DNA from: Phytophthora quininea
Taxonomy: Eukaryota; Oomycota; Peronosporomycetes; Peronosporales; Peronosporaceae
Reading direction: 5' to 3'
DNA length: 64,000 bases
Assembly: GCA_011947345.1 (NCBI GenBank)
Contig: JAAVTG010001021.1
Span: forward strand, 124,001 to 188,000
In this document: positions 1 to 10,087 of the stretch, piece by piece
How the letters are laid out: the number at the start of each line of letters is the position of its first letter
Numbering within the stretch: the stretch's first letter is position 1
The notes under the pieces: generated by a model
Told to the model about the DNA's origin: nothing
Databases searched by the model: none
What the model saw: the letters and a program-made list of their open reading frames with translations, nothing else
Program-made: the position numbers and the translations under genes

Positions 1-424
1 TATATACCGGGAAGTATCGCTCTCCTCATCCACCGACTTTGTAGTGTGGGCCAGGCATTCAGCTTGGTTTCACTTCGCGCAGCTGGACTCCGCTGGGACA
101 AGTTACCTCATTGTGTCCGCCAGCTACCAAGCTGTGTGGACAAGCAGGTGACGCAACCTTTGTGTCCGACGAGGACAGCTGAGGGTGAAAACTGTGTTGT
201 AGTACGCCAATGCATTTGTGTGAATGCATGTCGTGTCCACCAAGGCTGCCTGTCGCTCCGATTGAGTGGCTGGCAGGCCTTGGGCGAGAACGAGCTAGTT
301 AGCACTAGACTCAAGATCTCGCTCACTTTACAATTTGCCAAGGATCTAAGACATCAGTATATTCTCCTACTACTTCTGCGGGTTGGCCCCCGCACTGCTG
401 GTGTCCTCCTACTAGTTCCGTGCT

Positions 425-1464
425 TCAAAACCCCGGGCATACTACAGACTTCGACTCATTGTCACTCGGGGTCGCCTCGTCTTCGTCGTCTTCATGGTCG
501 CTCTCAGCACGGTCTTGGATGCTTGGCTGCTCCGTTGCAATAATACTGTCACCATCCCGCCCCAAGATTCAAATATCTTTCATCGCCTTGGCCCCAGCAC
601 GTGCGCATTGTTGCGGGCTAGCTCGATCATTTGGAGCGGCTGTCGCGTTAACTACAGCTTCGAGTTGTTCAAAACGCTGCTTCAGGTGACGTCGCATACT
701 CTGATCTGCCAATATTTCCCTGGATACAACAAAGTCCGCTCGACCGGCAGCATCCATGGCGTTGTGATATTCTGCAAGACGCGCAGTCACCTCTGTAGTG
801 TCAATTCTTTGTCGTTACCTTGGTCACTGGTCTGAATCGGCGCTGTTGCCATGACGACCGCGTCGAAAACAGCAACCGAAGCTTCTTCTTCACTGGCAAC
901 AGCCTCCATTCGCAGTAACACCGCTGCTTTGTTTCGATCCGCTTTCGGGTTGCTTGCTACATACGAATCGACTGTTGAGCGCGGCGTTACCGATGGCACG
1001 GCTGGAGTAGCCGGACGGTCTTCAAAACCCACTGAGTACGGAAGGTGCGAAAGCAGCTCATCGTACGTCTCCCTTCGGCGTCTCTTGTTACACCGAAGAG
1101 CGGCAATCAAAGCAGAGTCAGCTTCATCAGCTTCCTCGCACAGCGCGCTGTACACTTGTTTCCATTCTGTAACCTGCGGCGACGCTCTATCGATCTCCTC
1201 TGCCGTCTGCAATGTCAGCAAGCAGAGAACCATGTCAATTGTCCCAGCAACTTCTCTATTAACTGCGGCATCACGTTCATTAATTGCCGCATTCACAGCG
1301 ACCGCGACTGAAGAATCCCCTCTCACACGCCCATCGAAGAAAGAATGTCTAACCGCTCTAGCCTCCTCGGCAGCAGCAGATGCTGCTATAAGGTGGCCAC
1401 GGGCCTGCAGCAACGCATCCATGATGGTGTCAGAATTATCGGGAAATTCGTCTTCGGAGCTCAT
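425..1464 (-). CDS. Unrecognised acidic, probably coiled-coil protein, frame-broken
   Basis: I do not recognise this gene. The start chosen is the ATG at 1464 (MSSEDEFPD); an in-frame ATG lies 45 bases further upstream. The first frame runs to a stop at 787. Coding then continues in another frame to about 569 (Ala/Arg/Glu-rich, probably helical), meets a TGA at 569-571, and the same frame continues after it with a plausible acidic tail (DHEDDEDEATPSDNES) to 425. The middle contains a basic RRRRE cluster. Short runs (AAA, GGGG) near the TGA could hide two compensating indels, so the breaks may be assembly errors; a pseudogene is the alternative. Bases 1-424 hold only unsupported overlapping ORFs. 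Confidence 0.4.
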
Positions 1465-2397
1465 CGCGGTTTGTAGTAGAACCGAGTAGAATGAGTCACT
1501 TTCAATCATTAAACGCGTAAGCTCCCGGAACTTGTCACGTGGCTCTCTAGATTGTTAGGAAGGACGTACCTCGACAGCAAATACACAAAATAACAAGTAG
1601 CGTTGTCGATCTACTTATCATTTTCAAATCAAAATTGACGGGAGCTCGCGAAGTCGACTTTCACCAGGTTGTATTTGACCAGCGACACCTTGTGGATAGC
1701 AGCGATGTGATTATCGTCCTGAGCCTGCTCTTAAGCGTGTCGCAAGGCCTCCGCGGTGGCGTCCGCGCTGAAGATGGCGCTGGTCACGCTTGGTACTGGT
1801 GTGCGGCAACGGACATGACCGATAAATTCGTCGCTATTGCCGCGCCAATGCAGTCTGGCGGCGACGTCCCGTTGTCCACGCTTGCACTGGCGTTGTTGTT
1901 GGGCGGGCATGCAGTTTGACGCTCGGCCATTTCGCTTGGTAGCGAGCTGCCTCGTCAGTGTTCTCCCATTGCGTATGTTGCGGTCGCTGGTTGGAGGCGC
2001 GCGACGTAACATTGGTCTAATGAGCCTGCTGGACAACCATCTCTACGGACAACAGGTCTAGCACCCCTCCTAGCTTGTGGCCGATCTCGATCTGCGCTCC
2101 GTTTGCACTGCAACCTTCGTTCTCCCTAACTGCAAGTTCAGCCGACGAAACCCCTTTTTGAAAATACAAATCGCCATTTTTTTAAATTCTGGTTTATATT
2201 TGATACTAGTAGTTAGCGACTGGCATGTACTTCCTAGTAAAAGCTTTTGTTGTTGCTGCGCACGATATGCTAAAGTAAAGAACAAAACCGCGTGGACATA
2301 TATATTAGTGCTGTCCTTAGAATCCATATTCACGCTATTACGCCTAGTTAGCATTGTACTACCTACGCAATAATAATGACACCAAAGCTGACACTCC
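1465..2397. other. Intergenic, nothing recognised
   Basis: There is no convincing gene. Several overlapping ORFs of about 75-100 codons lie on both strands (for example 1731-2036 minus and 2070-2354 minus) but none resembles a known family. The 2150-2400 part is rich in A and T. Confidence 0.5.
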
Positions 2398-3460
2398 TCA
2401 TCCCTTGATCCTAACTGCTCTGCGTTCCAGTGCTTTCACTTTTACCCCTCGTTTGCTTCGCTGCTGTTCCGTTGGGAGTCGCACCTGCTTGATCGGATGC
2501 TGCATATCCAAATCCACCACGTAAATGCTGCGCTGGATACAGTGCTGGAGGACTCCCAGACGTAGCTGGAACCACTTGAGCAATAACGAATACAGCATTT
2601 CCTGACGCCGGCAGAAGAAGCTGTTAGGCAGCCTGCTGGTCTTGGACAGGACAGCACGCCATTTGCGCTGGACACGCATTCGTGAACGAAGGTAACGCGA
2701 CCGTTTCCGCGGAATGTGGGTGTGAGCCAACAACGGCATGCCGAGCCTCCGTATCGCCGTCCACAGCTGCCACATCAGCTCGTCCGATGTCACCATCAGC
2801 CTTGGACTTTTTGCGGGTGTCACCGCATGAGCTACTTTCAATGCCACGCTTGCGTTTGACCGATCCACATTCAGCTCCACCAGCACCTCCGGCAGGACCA
2901 CTTGAGTCGACTTCAAGTTGTGTCGTATTTTCTCCACAGCCACGTGTGTAGAGCTTGTCTTGCCACCCTTTCCCTGGGATGCACCTGTTGGAAGCCGAGA
3001 TCTCGCTGGTTAGCACTGCATCCGCTAGTAGGTAGTTGAGAGCGTAATCTGCAACCGTCATCAACACCGCGCCCCGTAATACGGTGGCTTCATCAACAAA
3101 TGAACGAGTGGTGGCGCGAGATCGAAGGTGCTGCCGTAAGGCATCACCCTGGAGAAGCAGCAGAAGGTTGGCAATGATCAATAAAGTTCACTTCGAAACC
3201 TACTTCCTTGTGCTCAATCCTCTTCTTGTCTCGCTCTTCTCTATAGCACCGGCTCGCGTCTTCACTTGACTCTCGCGTTTCGTTCGGTTTTCGCTCCACA
3301 TTCCGGTGATAACGCGCGCTGCGTTTCATTCTGCTGCTTACGGTGCTCCGCGCACAACCAGTGACGCTCGCAATTCTCCTTAAACGTCTTCTCGCTGGCG
3401 CATGTTCCAGGATACTGGCACTGGAGTTTGTTCCGCGGTTTATCTTCCTTCCCCGCGCCA
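2398..3460 (-). CDS. Unrecognised Cys/His-containing protein, probable intron and frame break
   Basis: I do not recognise this gene. On the minus strand, frame A (about 3148 down to 2690) reads into an acidic, KRKR-containing region. Coding character then passes to frame B, which ends at 2398 with a basic helical stretch (SRYLRSRMRVQRKW ... YSLLLKWFQLRLGVLQ). Frame A is preceded by a pyrimidine-rich acceptor ending in CAG at 3149, which suggests an upstream exon at about 3271-3460. There one frame carries a C-x5-C-x9-C-x5-C-x2-H pattern that could bind zinc. A second frame over the same bases is also open, with its own ATG at 3461. No in-frame ATG was found for the Cys/His frame, so the 5' end is uncertain. 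It may be a real gene with one indel, or a decaying one. Confidence 0.3.
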
Positions 3461-3485
3461 TGTTGAGCGGTCTGTGCTTAACCAC

Positions 3486-3976
3486 ACGCGTCTGTTAGTC
3501 CAGCCATTCCAATATCTACACGTCAGCTACAGGAACGCTTTACCTCGCTTGCATGCACATGCACAGTGCAGCGACGGATGGACTGCTCGCATGAAGTCCT
3601 GCGCTTCGATTCCAACGACAGTGGGGGCTCGAAACTACGATATGGCAAGTATATTGTGAGGCATTGCCCCTCTAGCAACCTGAGGCGCTCGGTGCCGGAT
3701 GGATACTGCCATACTAGTGTATTCTATATATTTACACCAGGGTCAGATATACTAATCAATTTAGTTCTATTTTTGCAGTTAAGCAGTGTTGTTCTTGTTT
3801 TAAGGGACACTGACTCTGCGAGTCCTAGTTGCGGGACTGTACTTGGTTCTTGTATAGAACCGAAGCTGGAAACCTAAAGACACAGATTCGGGGAGTTCTA
3901 CGTCTTCCTCTGTGCACGTGCACCGCTACACAGCCCCACTGCACCGCTGGCTGGCGGGCATCAGTATTGCACCCTG
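3486..3976. other. Intergenic, nothing recognised
   Basis: Overlapping plus-strand ORFs (3402-3659 and 3566-3877) have no recognisable motif and no family resemblance. I see no RNA gene or repeat. Confidence 0.45.
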
Positions 3977-4734
3977 TTAGTCTTCATTGATCATGGGCTC
4001 GATGGTGAAGACTATGCCTGGTTTCGTGATACCAACTCCTTCCTCGTCGATGTTCCCCACCAGAAACGTCTCGTTTAGGTCTCCATGATAACCGTCCTTG
4101 TACACCGTGACGTCCAGATTCACAATGTCGCCATCTTCGATCGGACGCGAGTCCGGAATGCCATGGCAGATCACCTCGTTCACTGAGATACAGACAGACT
4201 TTGGGAAGCGGTAGTAGTTGAGTGGGGATGGGTAGCAGCCCCGTTCAATGCAGGCTTCGTGCACGATCTTGTCGATCTCGTCTCCAGTTACTCCAGGACG
4301 TAGCGCATTCCCAGCGATGTCCAGGATCTCTCTACCAGCCTTGCAGGCCGCTCGAACGCCTTCCAGCTGCTCTGGCGTGTACACGGGGATGGATCTGTCC
4401 GACTGCTGCTCCATCAACGGCACGCCCGTCTCGGAGTAGTCTGGCCGTTGGATGCTGTCCGGCAGCCCCTCTTCTCGGACACAGTGCCAGGACGCAGCTT
4501 GCCAGTAAATTGGTAGCCGTCAAAAGGTGACGAGGACTTGGCGCGGTCCTGCTCGTCGGCGATGGCTTGCATGAACATCTTGTGGAGTCCCTTGTGCGCA
4601 GCCCAGTAGCCCTTGAAGCATTGCTGAGAGCAGAAACTGCTCATGGCCGGAGGGATGCCCAGTTTCTTGCAGGTCGGGCAAATGAGCGAGCCGCTCTTGC
4701 CGCAGTCCGGAGTCACGCACGCGAGTCCTCCCAT
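3977..4734 (-). pseudogene. Methionine aminopeptidase 1 pseudogene (copy A)
   Basis: Clear paralogue of the two intact copies at 8623-9771 and 10088-11245. It starts at the ATG at 4734 ([13 protein letters not shown]) with the N-terminal zinc-finger region. A frame break follows near 4470, after the LRPGTVS segment. The peptidase part then has an in-frame deletion of about 69 residues: the text jumps from NIDEEG straight to VGITKPG, removing the region with the catalytic His of the CGHG motif. The frame ends in a stop just after the IEPMINE motif, so the last metal-binding Glu (SAQFEHT in the other copies) is also missing. With a His and a Glu of the metal site gone it cannot be an active aminopeptidase. 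The rest is well preserved, so the decay is probably recent. Confidence 0.85.
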
Positions 4735-5170
4735 AGTAACAATTGTCAGTCTCTGCACTGCCAGGAAAATTGGAAAGTGAGCGCAAAAGATTATGAAGAC
4801 AGGACCTTCACTCACTGTAGCCATGTCTAAAGTGGCTGCACTGAAACCCTATCCCTACTTCGTATTTCGCTGGTCGATCTTTCGATTCCAGTCATTTATG
4901 ACGACGATCTTCCAACAGCAGCAACGGCAACTAGCACGCAACTACGTGCGTTTCTACTGCAAGGAAGGCCTCCGTAGCGGCTCGTTCTGTCTGGGATGCC
5001 GTTGGGAAGTCTTGATAGACGCCGAGTTCACGCCTTGCAGCAAGGAGATCCAACATGATAATAGTGTACTGCTACAGGACCTTGCTACAGGACCTACGTC
5101 ACATCCATTTCAGTTCCTTCAGGTAGCGAGGTAATTACTAGTGTCTGGACATCCATTGCTTTTTTCATAG
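4735..5170. other. Region between MetAP pseudogene and EXO1; one unassigned ORF
   Basis: A plus-strand ORF at 4793-5134 (113 codons) contains a Cys pair (FCLGCRW) but matches no family I know. It overlaps the likely promoter of the pseudogene. I do not support it as a gene. Confidence 0.35.
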
Positions 5171-7538
5171 CTAGTCTTGAGCCTTGTTGCTGTAGCGAAA
5201 TCGGTCGAACGACACAGCTGGAAGCGGAACCGCACCGGTGGGGTTGTCCTCTTGACAGATATTTGTGTCCGTGTAGAGCTCCTTCATCTTGGCCGCAGCG
5301 AAGTCATCACTATCACTGCAGTCTTGGTTACTTGAAGGTGTCGCCTCGCTTTCAGGCTCATCAACACTTTCTGGTGGGCTTTCTGCAGTCGTGCGGTCAG
5401 TTTGGGAGTTCGATACAGTGCTTGTTTCATCGTCCACCGTGGACTTGCTGGAGAAGGCGTACTTTTCCATTCGGGCAGACAAAGGGATCCGAGATACGGG
5501 CCTTGAAGCCCCCACGCAGAACACCGAGCCGGTTTTCCTCTTCTTCAGTTTGTGCTGCTGAAGCATGGAGCCTGCACGCATCATTCTTGAGAATGCCGTC
5601 TCTTTTACTGGCGGAGCCGATTTCTGATGAGTGTCTTGAGCGTTCGGCTCTTGGTTTTCTTTTGAAACAGCATCCGCTTGTGCTGCTGGACGAACGTCCT
5701 TGGTTTCCTTTAGCGGATCAAAAGAAATGACTCGTGTTACATCGACATCGCTGTGATCTTGGCTGGCAGACACCGCCAGAGAATCCATATTGCGAGAAGC
5801 GGTCTTCTTGGAGGACTCGTCCGGGGCGACATTTTCTTCGCTTTCGCGCCGATAAAATGACTGGTGAGGGGACTAGCTGCAGAACTGCTAGAACTGTCTT
5901 GCACATTGGTACGAGTAGTCCATTTGTCCATGAAGGACGGTGGGAGATTTCGCTTTCCGGGCTCAAGGCATGATCGTGGCGCATTGAACGATGCAGCAGC
6001 AGCAGATTCTCTTGCATGAAAAAACGATGTGATGGCTTCCTTCGGGCGGGGTGCAACAACCTTACGCGCCGCAGCAAACGTATTTCTTGCAGCCTTGGGC
6101 TGGGCAGCTTTGCGGCACAGAGGTCGTTGCTGCTCTGGAAATCGCTTCAACGTGATGGGGTCCATATCCCCTTCAGCAATCGCCTTAGCTACATCATTGG
6201 CCAGCATAGGCCCCACAAAATCCAATTCCGAATCTGCTTCCAGCACGCGCTCAGGAATTGGCGTGAGAGGGACCAATTGCTATAAAAACAATAAACGTTG
6301 ATCTCTCTAGTTCGAACGAGAAAAACAGCCATTTTAAAACGAACCTGTTTCTTGGGGCAATATACTCGCTGGTGGTGGAAAGTTAAAAGTGCTCTCTTGA
6401 AGTCGTCGTCATAGGTGGCAGGAACTCGAACCTTACCTTCAAGCCGTAATGCTCGAATGATCTTACCCCACAAACGCTGTTAGTACTAAACCACACCATT
6501 GGAAAATGCCGCACTAAACGCACCTTGGAGAATGATCCGTGCTGCTTCATTGCTGCGTAGGCCTTCTTCAGACCAAAGCCGGGTATGCTTGGCAAGTAGT
6601 CGCAGCCGGAAAAGATGCACATTTCAAGGAACTGTATAAACAACGTGAAGGTGAGTGCCACCGACACTACACTGACGCAGAATTGAAATCGTACCATTTG
6701 CTCATTGAACATGTGAAAGTTCAGCCCCTTGTTCTTCTTGAGATTGGCTGTTTGGATCTCCTGCGCAACATTGTCCCTGTCCATTTTGAAGAGGACTGTG
6801 TGACATCCAAACGGAAGGCAATCGGAGTCTTCAGTAATTACACCATCCGCGAGCCCATTCTTCATCAGATAAGCCAGTTGCGCGTCCGCTTCGTACGGCG
6901 CAACGACGTACAGCACATTTTGCGCCTTCAGGTGCTTCAGTCACAAAGGAAAATATAAAATAAAATCAATTCAGTGACCAAAAATATTCACAAATCTAAC
7001 AGCATACCTGAATCACTCGATGAGCCATATAAGGCGAGACATCGGCAGCTCGAACAAAGTATTTGCGCGCCTCGCTGAATTGTTTGTTGTTGAAGCATTG
7101 GACACCCAGCTCTCGGTTCTTTTGACGTGATCTGTAGCAAATAGTTAGCAAAGCTGACTATAACCAGTGCTGATAATAAGCCCCACGCACTTGCGTCGCT
7201 CTTCTTCAGTACCCTTCTTCATGGGTAGCGGGCCGCCATCGAACACCACGTAGGGCGTCACGCCGTTGTGCCGCAGCGCGTTGATGCGGTCCATAAAATA
7301 CGTCACATACTTGTCCGTCTCCTGCCCCAGACAAATCTCCTGGCTGCACGAGTAGATGGCGCGATGGAGCCTGGCAATAGAAATAAGATTTTTAGTGAGA
7401 TGATGAGCAAGTTAGAGGGCAAAGTGTCTGCACCTACCAGCAGTAGCCGTCGATGGCGAGCGTGCGGCCCTTGTACTGGTCGAGCGTCTTGCTCTCGGTG
7501 ATGCTCTTGAGCACCGGCAGCAGCCCCGAGATCCCCAT
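5171..7538 (-). CDS. EXO1: Exonuclease 1 (5' flap / mismatch-repair nuclease)
   Basis: Rad2/XPG-family nuclease acting in mismatch repair and DNA end resection. It starts at the ATG at 7538 (MGISGLLPVLK). Seven exons can be traced: 7438-7538, 7191-7370, 7008-7131, 6695-6934, 6524-6631, 6345-6476 and 5171-6279; the intron phases fit. Visible active-site acids are D30 (LAIDGYCW), the FDGG Asp, YEADAQ, ITEDSDC and the Asp of FSGCDYLP, followed by the helix-hairpin-helix (IPGFGLKKA) and the EXO1-type LRLEGKVRVP ... CPKKQLVPLTPIP segment. The serine-rich C-terminal region has one frame break near 5845. The downstream frame continues for about 205 residues and ends NKAQD; without repair of the break the protein would stop at 5737. 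It is divergent from the TMEM138-like gene and shares a 139-base promoter region with it. Confidence 0.93.
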
Positions 7539-7597
7539 CGCTTGGCCTGCTCGACGGACGGTATGGAAAAAATGTTTTTCTGGTTTGAAAAAATATG

Positions 7598-7605
7598 GCG
7601 CCAAA
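7598..7605 (-). promoter_or_regulatory. E2F/DP-type site upstream of EXO1
   Basis: The minus strand reads TTTGGCGC, an exact match to the TTTSSCGC E2F consensus, 60 bases upstream of the EXO1 ATG. E2F control of replication and repair genes is known in animals and plants; its use here is inference. One 8-base match can arise by chance. Confidence 0.35.
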
Positions 7606-7636
7606 TGTCACTAACGTGAAGTACAAAGACACTAAA

Positions 7637-7650
7637 CCGAAATATTTCGG
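7637..7650. repeat. Perfect 14-base palindrome between EXO1 and TMEM138-like gene
   Basis: CCGAAATATTTCGG equals its own reverse complement. It lies 27 bases before the TMEM138-like ATG and about 100 bases before the EXO1 ATG. Such symmetry suits a dimeric regulator, but no known factor is assigned. Confidence 0.45.
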
Positions 7651-7677
7651 TGATCGACACGTCTCTTCAAGATCAAG

Positions 7678-8358
7678 ATGATGACGTTGAAGGGCAAGCC
7701 GCCTCCGTTCTTCGGCGTCAGCGCTGCGCTGGCTGTTGGTCTGCACCTCGTGGATATTGCACTCAATTCGTCCATTGAGTACGGAGACCTGCCAGGCCAG
7801 GACGCGACGGACAGCAGCAGCGACTCCATCATTTCCTTGTACGTCCTGGCCAAAACTTTGGAGAGATGTTTGCTCATTTGTACGTGTCGATCTAGTGTGC
7901 AAGTTCTGCTGCAAATTACGGCGCTTGTCAATCTGTTTGTGCAGCTGGGTGGAACGTTTCTCTTTCGGAGTGGACTCTTCGGGATGCTCTATGCAGAGTT
8001 CCGTCTCGTGCTGCTAGTCCAGCCACTCTACATCGCTCTTACCATCATCTTAGGCGTTGCTCGGGCGGTGCGTAGTAGTGGAGTGATGAGGAAGAAGCGT
8101 ACTGACAATGGTGCTGAAGAAATTACTATCAACTGGAAGTACTCACGTGGATCTTTGGGACGCCCAAGGCTACACTGTTCTGTCGAGCTTCCACAAGCTG
8201 GGTGAGCAGTGTAGCAGGTGAAAGTTTTGACGCGATCTGAAAATACGTCCATGCTGTTCCCAGGGGCTCTAGGCTACTATGCCTGCAGTATTTTCGCCGT
8301 CGAAAAGCTCCGAAACTACAGGTTTTACAGCCACGCGCACTGGATGCAGCGATGGTAA
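7678..8358 (+). CDS. TMEM138-like ciliary transition-zone membrane protein
   Basis: Small membrane protein, about 170 residues, resembling TMEM138, a four-helix protein of cilia and the transition zone. The first exon gives three hydrophobic helices: FFGVSAALAVGLHLVDIAL, VQVLLQITALVNLFVQL and the FRLVLLVQPLYIALTIILGV stretch. These align by pattern with TMEM138, including the F..Q/R.GL..LL..F motif between helices. A first intron begins near 8070; its acceptor is probably at 8139, but the phase could not be fitted cleanly. The second intron (8202-8263, GTGAGC...CCCAG) is clear and joins GYTVLSSFHKLG to ALGYYACSIFAVEKLRN, ending WMQRW at 8358. The family call rests on hydrophobic pattern and motif similarity only. 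Confidence 0.6.
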
Positions 8359-8622
8359 AAGAAATCTTCCCAAACTATTTTTCAGCAGAAGAAGAGAAGA
8401 AAAACTGGGCTCTGTATTCGTCAGAACTACTTTACCCACTTACAACAAGTCAACTAGCCGGCAGCATCACGACCAGCATTCAACAATGATGCACTGCAGC
8501 GTCTTGATTCAGTTGGCACTTGTGTGATGCTGGATCACACAGATCAAAACCGACAGCGGAGAGAGTTGAAAGTCTGCATATTTCTTTTGGTTAGTGAATC
8601 TAGCAGAAATGATCTACTTGGC

Positions 8623-9771
8623 TTAGTTGGATCGGCTTGGACGATGCACTTTGTCTTGGTCCCAGGTCATCACGGGCTCGTTCTCGCGCGCTGTCAGAAT
8701 CTCGTAGCCAGTCTCCGTCACGAGGAACGTGTGCTCAAACTGCGCCGAGCGTCCGCCATCTCTGGTCACCGACGTCCAGTTGTCTGGCCAAACTTGGTCG
8801 CGCCACGTACCTTCATTGATCATGGGCTCGATGGTGAAGACCATGCCTGGTTTCATGATACCCACGGCTTTATTCTTCGCGTAATGAGGGACGTTGGGCG
8901 GACCGTGCATCACGAACCCGACGCCGTGGCCGCAGTAGTCCTTCACCACCGAATACCCCTGCGCGGTGGCGACAGGGGTGATCCGCTTACCTAACTCCCG
9001 AAACATCGTGCCAGGACGGATAATCTCTGCTGCTGCTGCCAGACTCTCGAACGTCGTTTTCACTAGACGCACGCCGTCCTCATCCACATTCCCCACCAAG
9101 TACGTCTCGTTCAAGTCGCCGTGGAAGCCATCCTTGTACACGGTCACGTCGAGGTTCACGATGTCGCCGTCTTCAAGTGGACGTGAGTCTGGAATACCGT
9201 GGCAAATAACTTCATTCACAGAGAAGCACACGGACTTGGGGAAGTGATAATAATTGAGTGGCGACGGATAGCACTCGCGGTCGATGCAAGCTTGGTGCAC
9301 AATCTGGTCGACCTCTTCGCCTGTGACGCCAGGACGCAACGCTCTGCCGGCGAGGTCGAGGATCTCACGACCTAGGCGACAGGCTTTCCTGATACCTTCA
9401 ATCTGCTCAGACGTGTAGATTGGGATCCGTCCGTCAGACTGCTGCTCCATCAAGGGGATGCCCGTCTCAGCATAGTCTGTGTGCTTGATGGTGGACGGGA
9501 TCAGCCGTGTCGGGGACACCTTTCCAGGACGGAGTTTGCCTGTGAACTGGTAGTCGTCAAAAGGCGACGAGCTCTCGGCACGCGCCTGCTCGTCCGCAAT
9601 CGCCTGTGTGAACATCTTGTGCAGCGCCTTGTGCGTCGACCAGTATCCTTTGAAACACGTCTGCGAGCAGAACGTGCTCATAGCCGCTGGGATACCCAAC
9701 TTCTTGCATGTCGGGCATACCAAGGCGCCGCTCTTGCCGCAGTCCGGTGTCACGCATGTTGTGCCTTTCAT
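8623..9771 (-). CDS. Methionine aminopeptidase 1 (copy B)
   Basis: Removes the initiator Met from nascent proteins at the ribosome. The start chosen is the ATG at 9771 ([13 protein letters not shown]), which matches the start of the sister copies; the frame stays open upstream to 9894. An N-terminal zinc-finger region (about residues 6-50, Cys pairs CVTPDC and CPTC, then FCSQTC) is followed by the creatinase-fold peptidase. Metal ligands are visible: Asp in NLDVTVY, Asp in HGDLNET, His in CGHGVG, Glu in FTIEPMI and Glu in SAQFEHT. The loop after the His ([13 protein letters not shown]) differs from copy C (GSLFHCTPNVPHY) at positions near the substrate pocket. No intron is seen. Its 3' end lies 264 bases beyond the convergent TMEM138-like gene. 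Confidence 0.93.
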   Translation of the reverse strand: MKGTTCVTPDCGKSGALVCPTCKKLGIPAAMSTFCSQTCFKGYWSTHKALHKMFTQAIADEQARAESSSPFDDYQFTGKLRPGKVSPTRLIPSTIKHTDYAETGIPLMEQQSDGRIPIYTSEQIEGIRKACRLGREILDLAGRALRPGVTGEEVDQIVHQACIDRECYPSPLNYYHFPKSVCFSVNEVICHGIPDSRPLEDGDIVNLDVTVYKDGFHGDLNETYLVGNVDEDGVRLVKTTFESLAAAAEIIRPGTMFRELGKRITPVATAQGYSVVKDYCGHGVGFVMHGPPNVPHYAKNKAVGIMKPGMVFTIEPMINEGTWRDQVWPDNWTSVTRDGGRSAQFEHTFLVTETGYEILTARENEPVMTWDQDKVHRPSRSN

Positions 9772-10087
9772 GCTGGTGCTACTAACCTGTTCCTTCCAGC
9801 GCAGGTTGTCGAATGAGCAGAAATCCTGACGTAGAGGTCCGCCTTTTTCGCAGAGCACACACCTCACGACATCCACCAATACGTCTGCATACACACCAGC
9901 ATTTCCATGTTGAATACAAGACTGCTATGCCTGCGGCATCTACGCTCTACGGCTGCGATGGCTTCGATCTCTGATTCAATGAGATAGTCTCGCTCCAAAC
10001 GGAGCAGCGCCGCCAACACCATAGCCATGGCTTCCCCTACTGATGCCACTCGCCGCTTGCAAAGCACTCGCTGATGCACAAGACCAT
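9772..10087. other. Spacer between MetAP copies B and C
   Basis: This stretch holds the promoter region of copy B. The minus ORF 9864-10127 lies mostly over it and has no recognisable feature. Confidence 0.5.

Noticed and set aside
851..1489. 212-codon plus-strand ORF
   Set aside because: It is antisense to the acidic hypothetical gene and Ser/Ala-rich without motifs. The minus strand gives the more protein-like text, but both are weak.
3402..3485. Helix-turn-helix-like run on the minus strand suggesting a transposase or LacI-like regulator
   Set aside because: The resemblance is a short stretch only; the frame soon becomes low-complexity and no transposase domain or terminal inverted repeats were seen.
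6632..6694. 63 bases in EXO1 that are open in frame and could be coding
   Set aside because: They are bounded by GTACGA and ATACAG, and removing them joins HMFNEQM to FLEMCIFSGCDY exactly as in known EXO1 proteins. This is therefore a stop-free intron.
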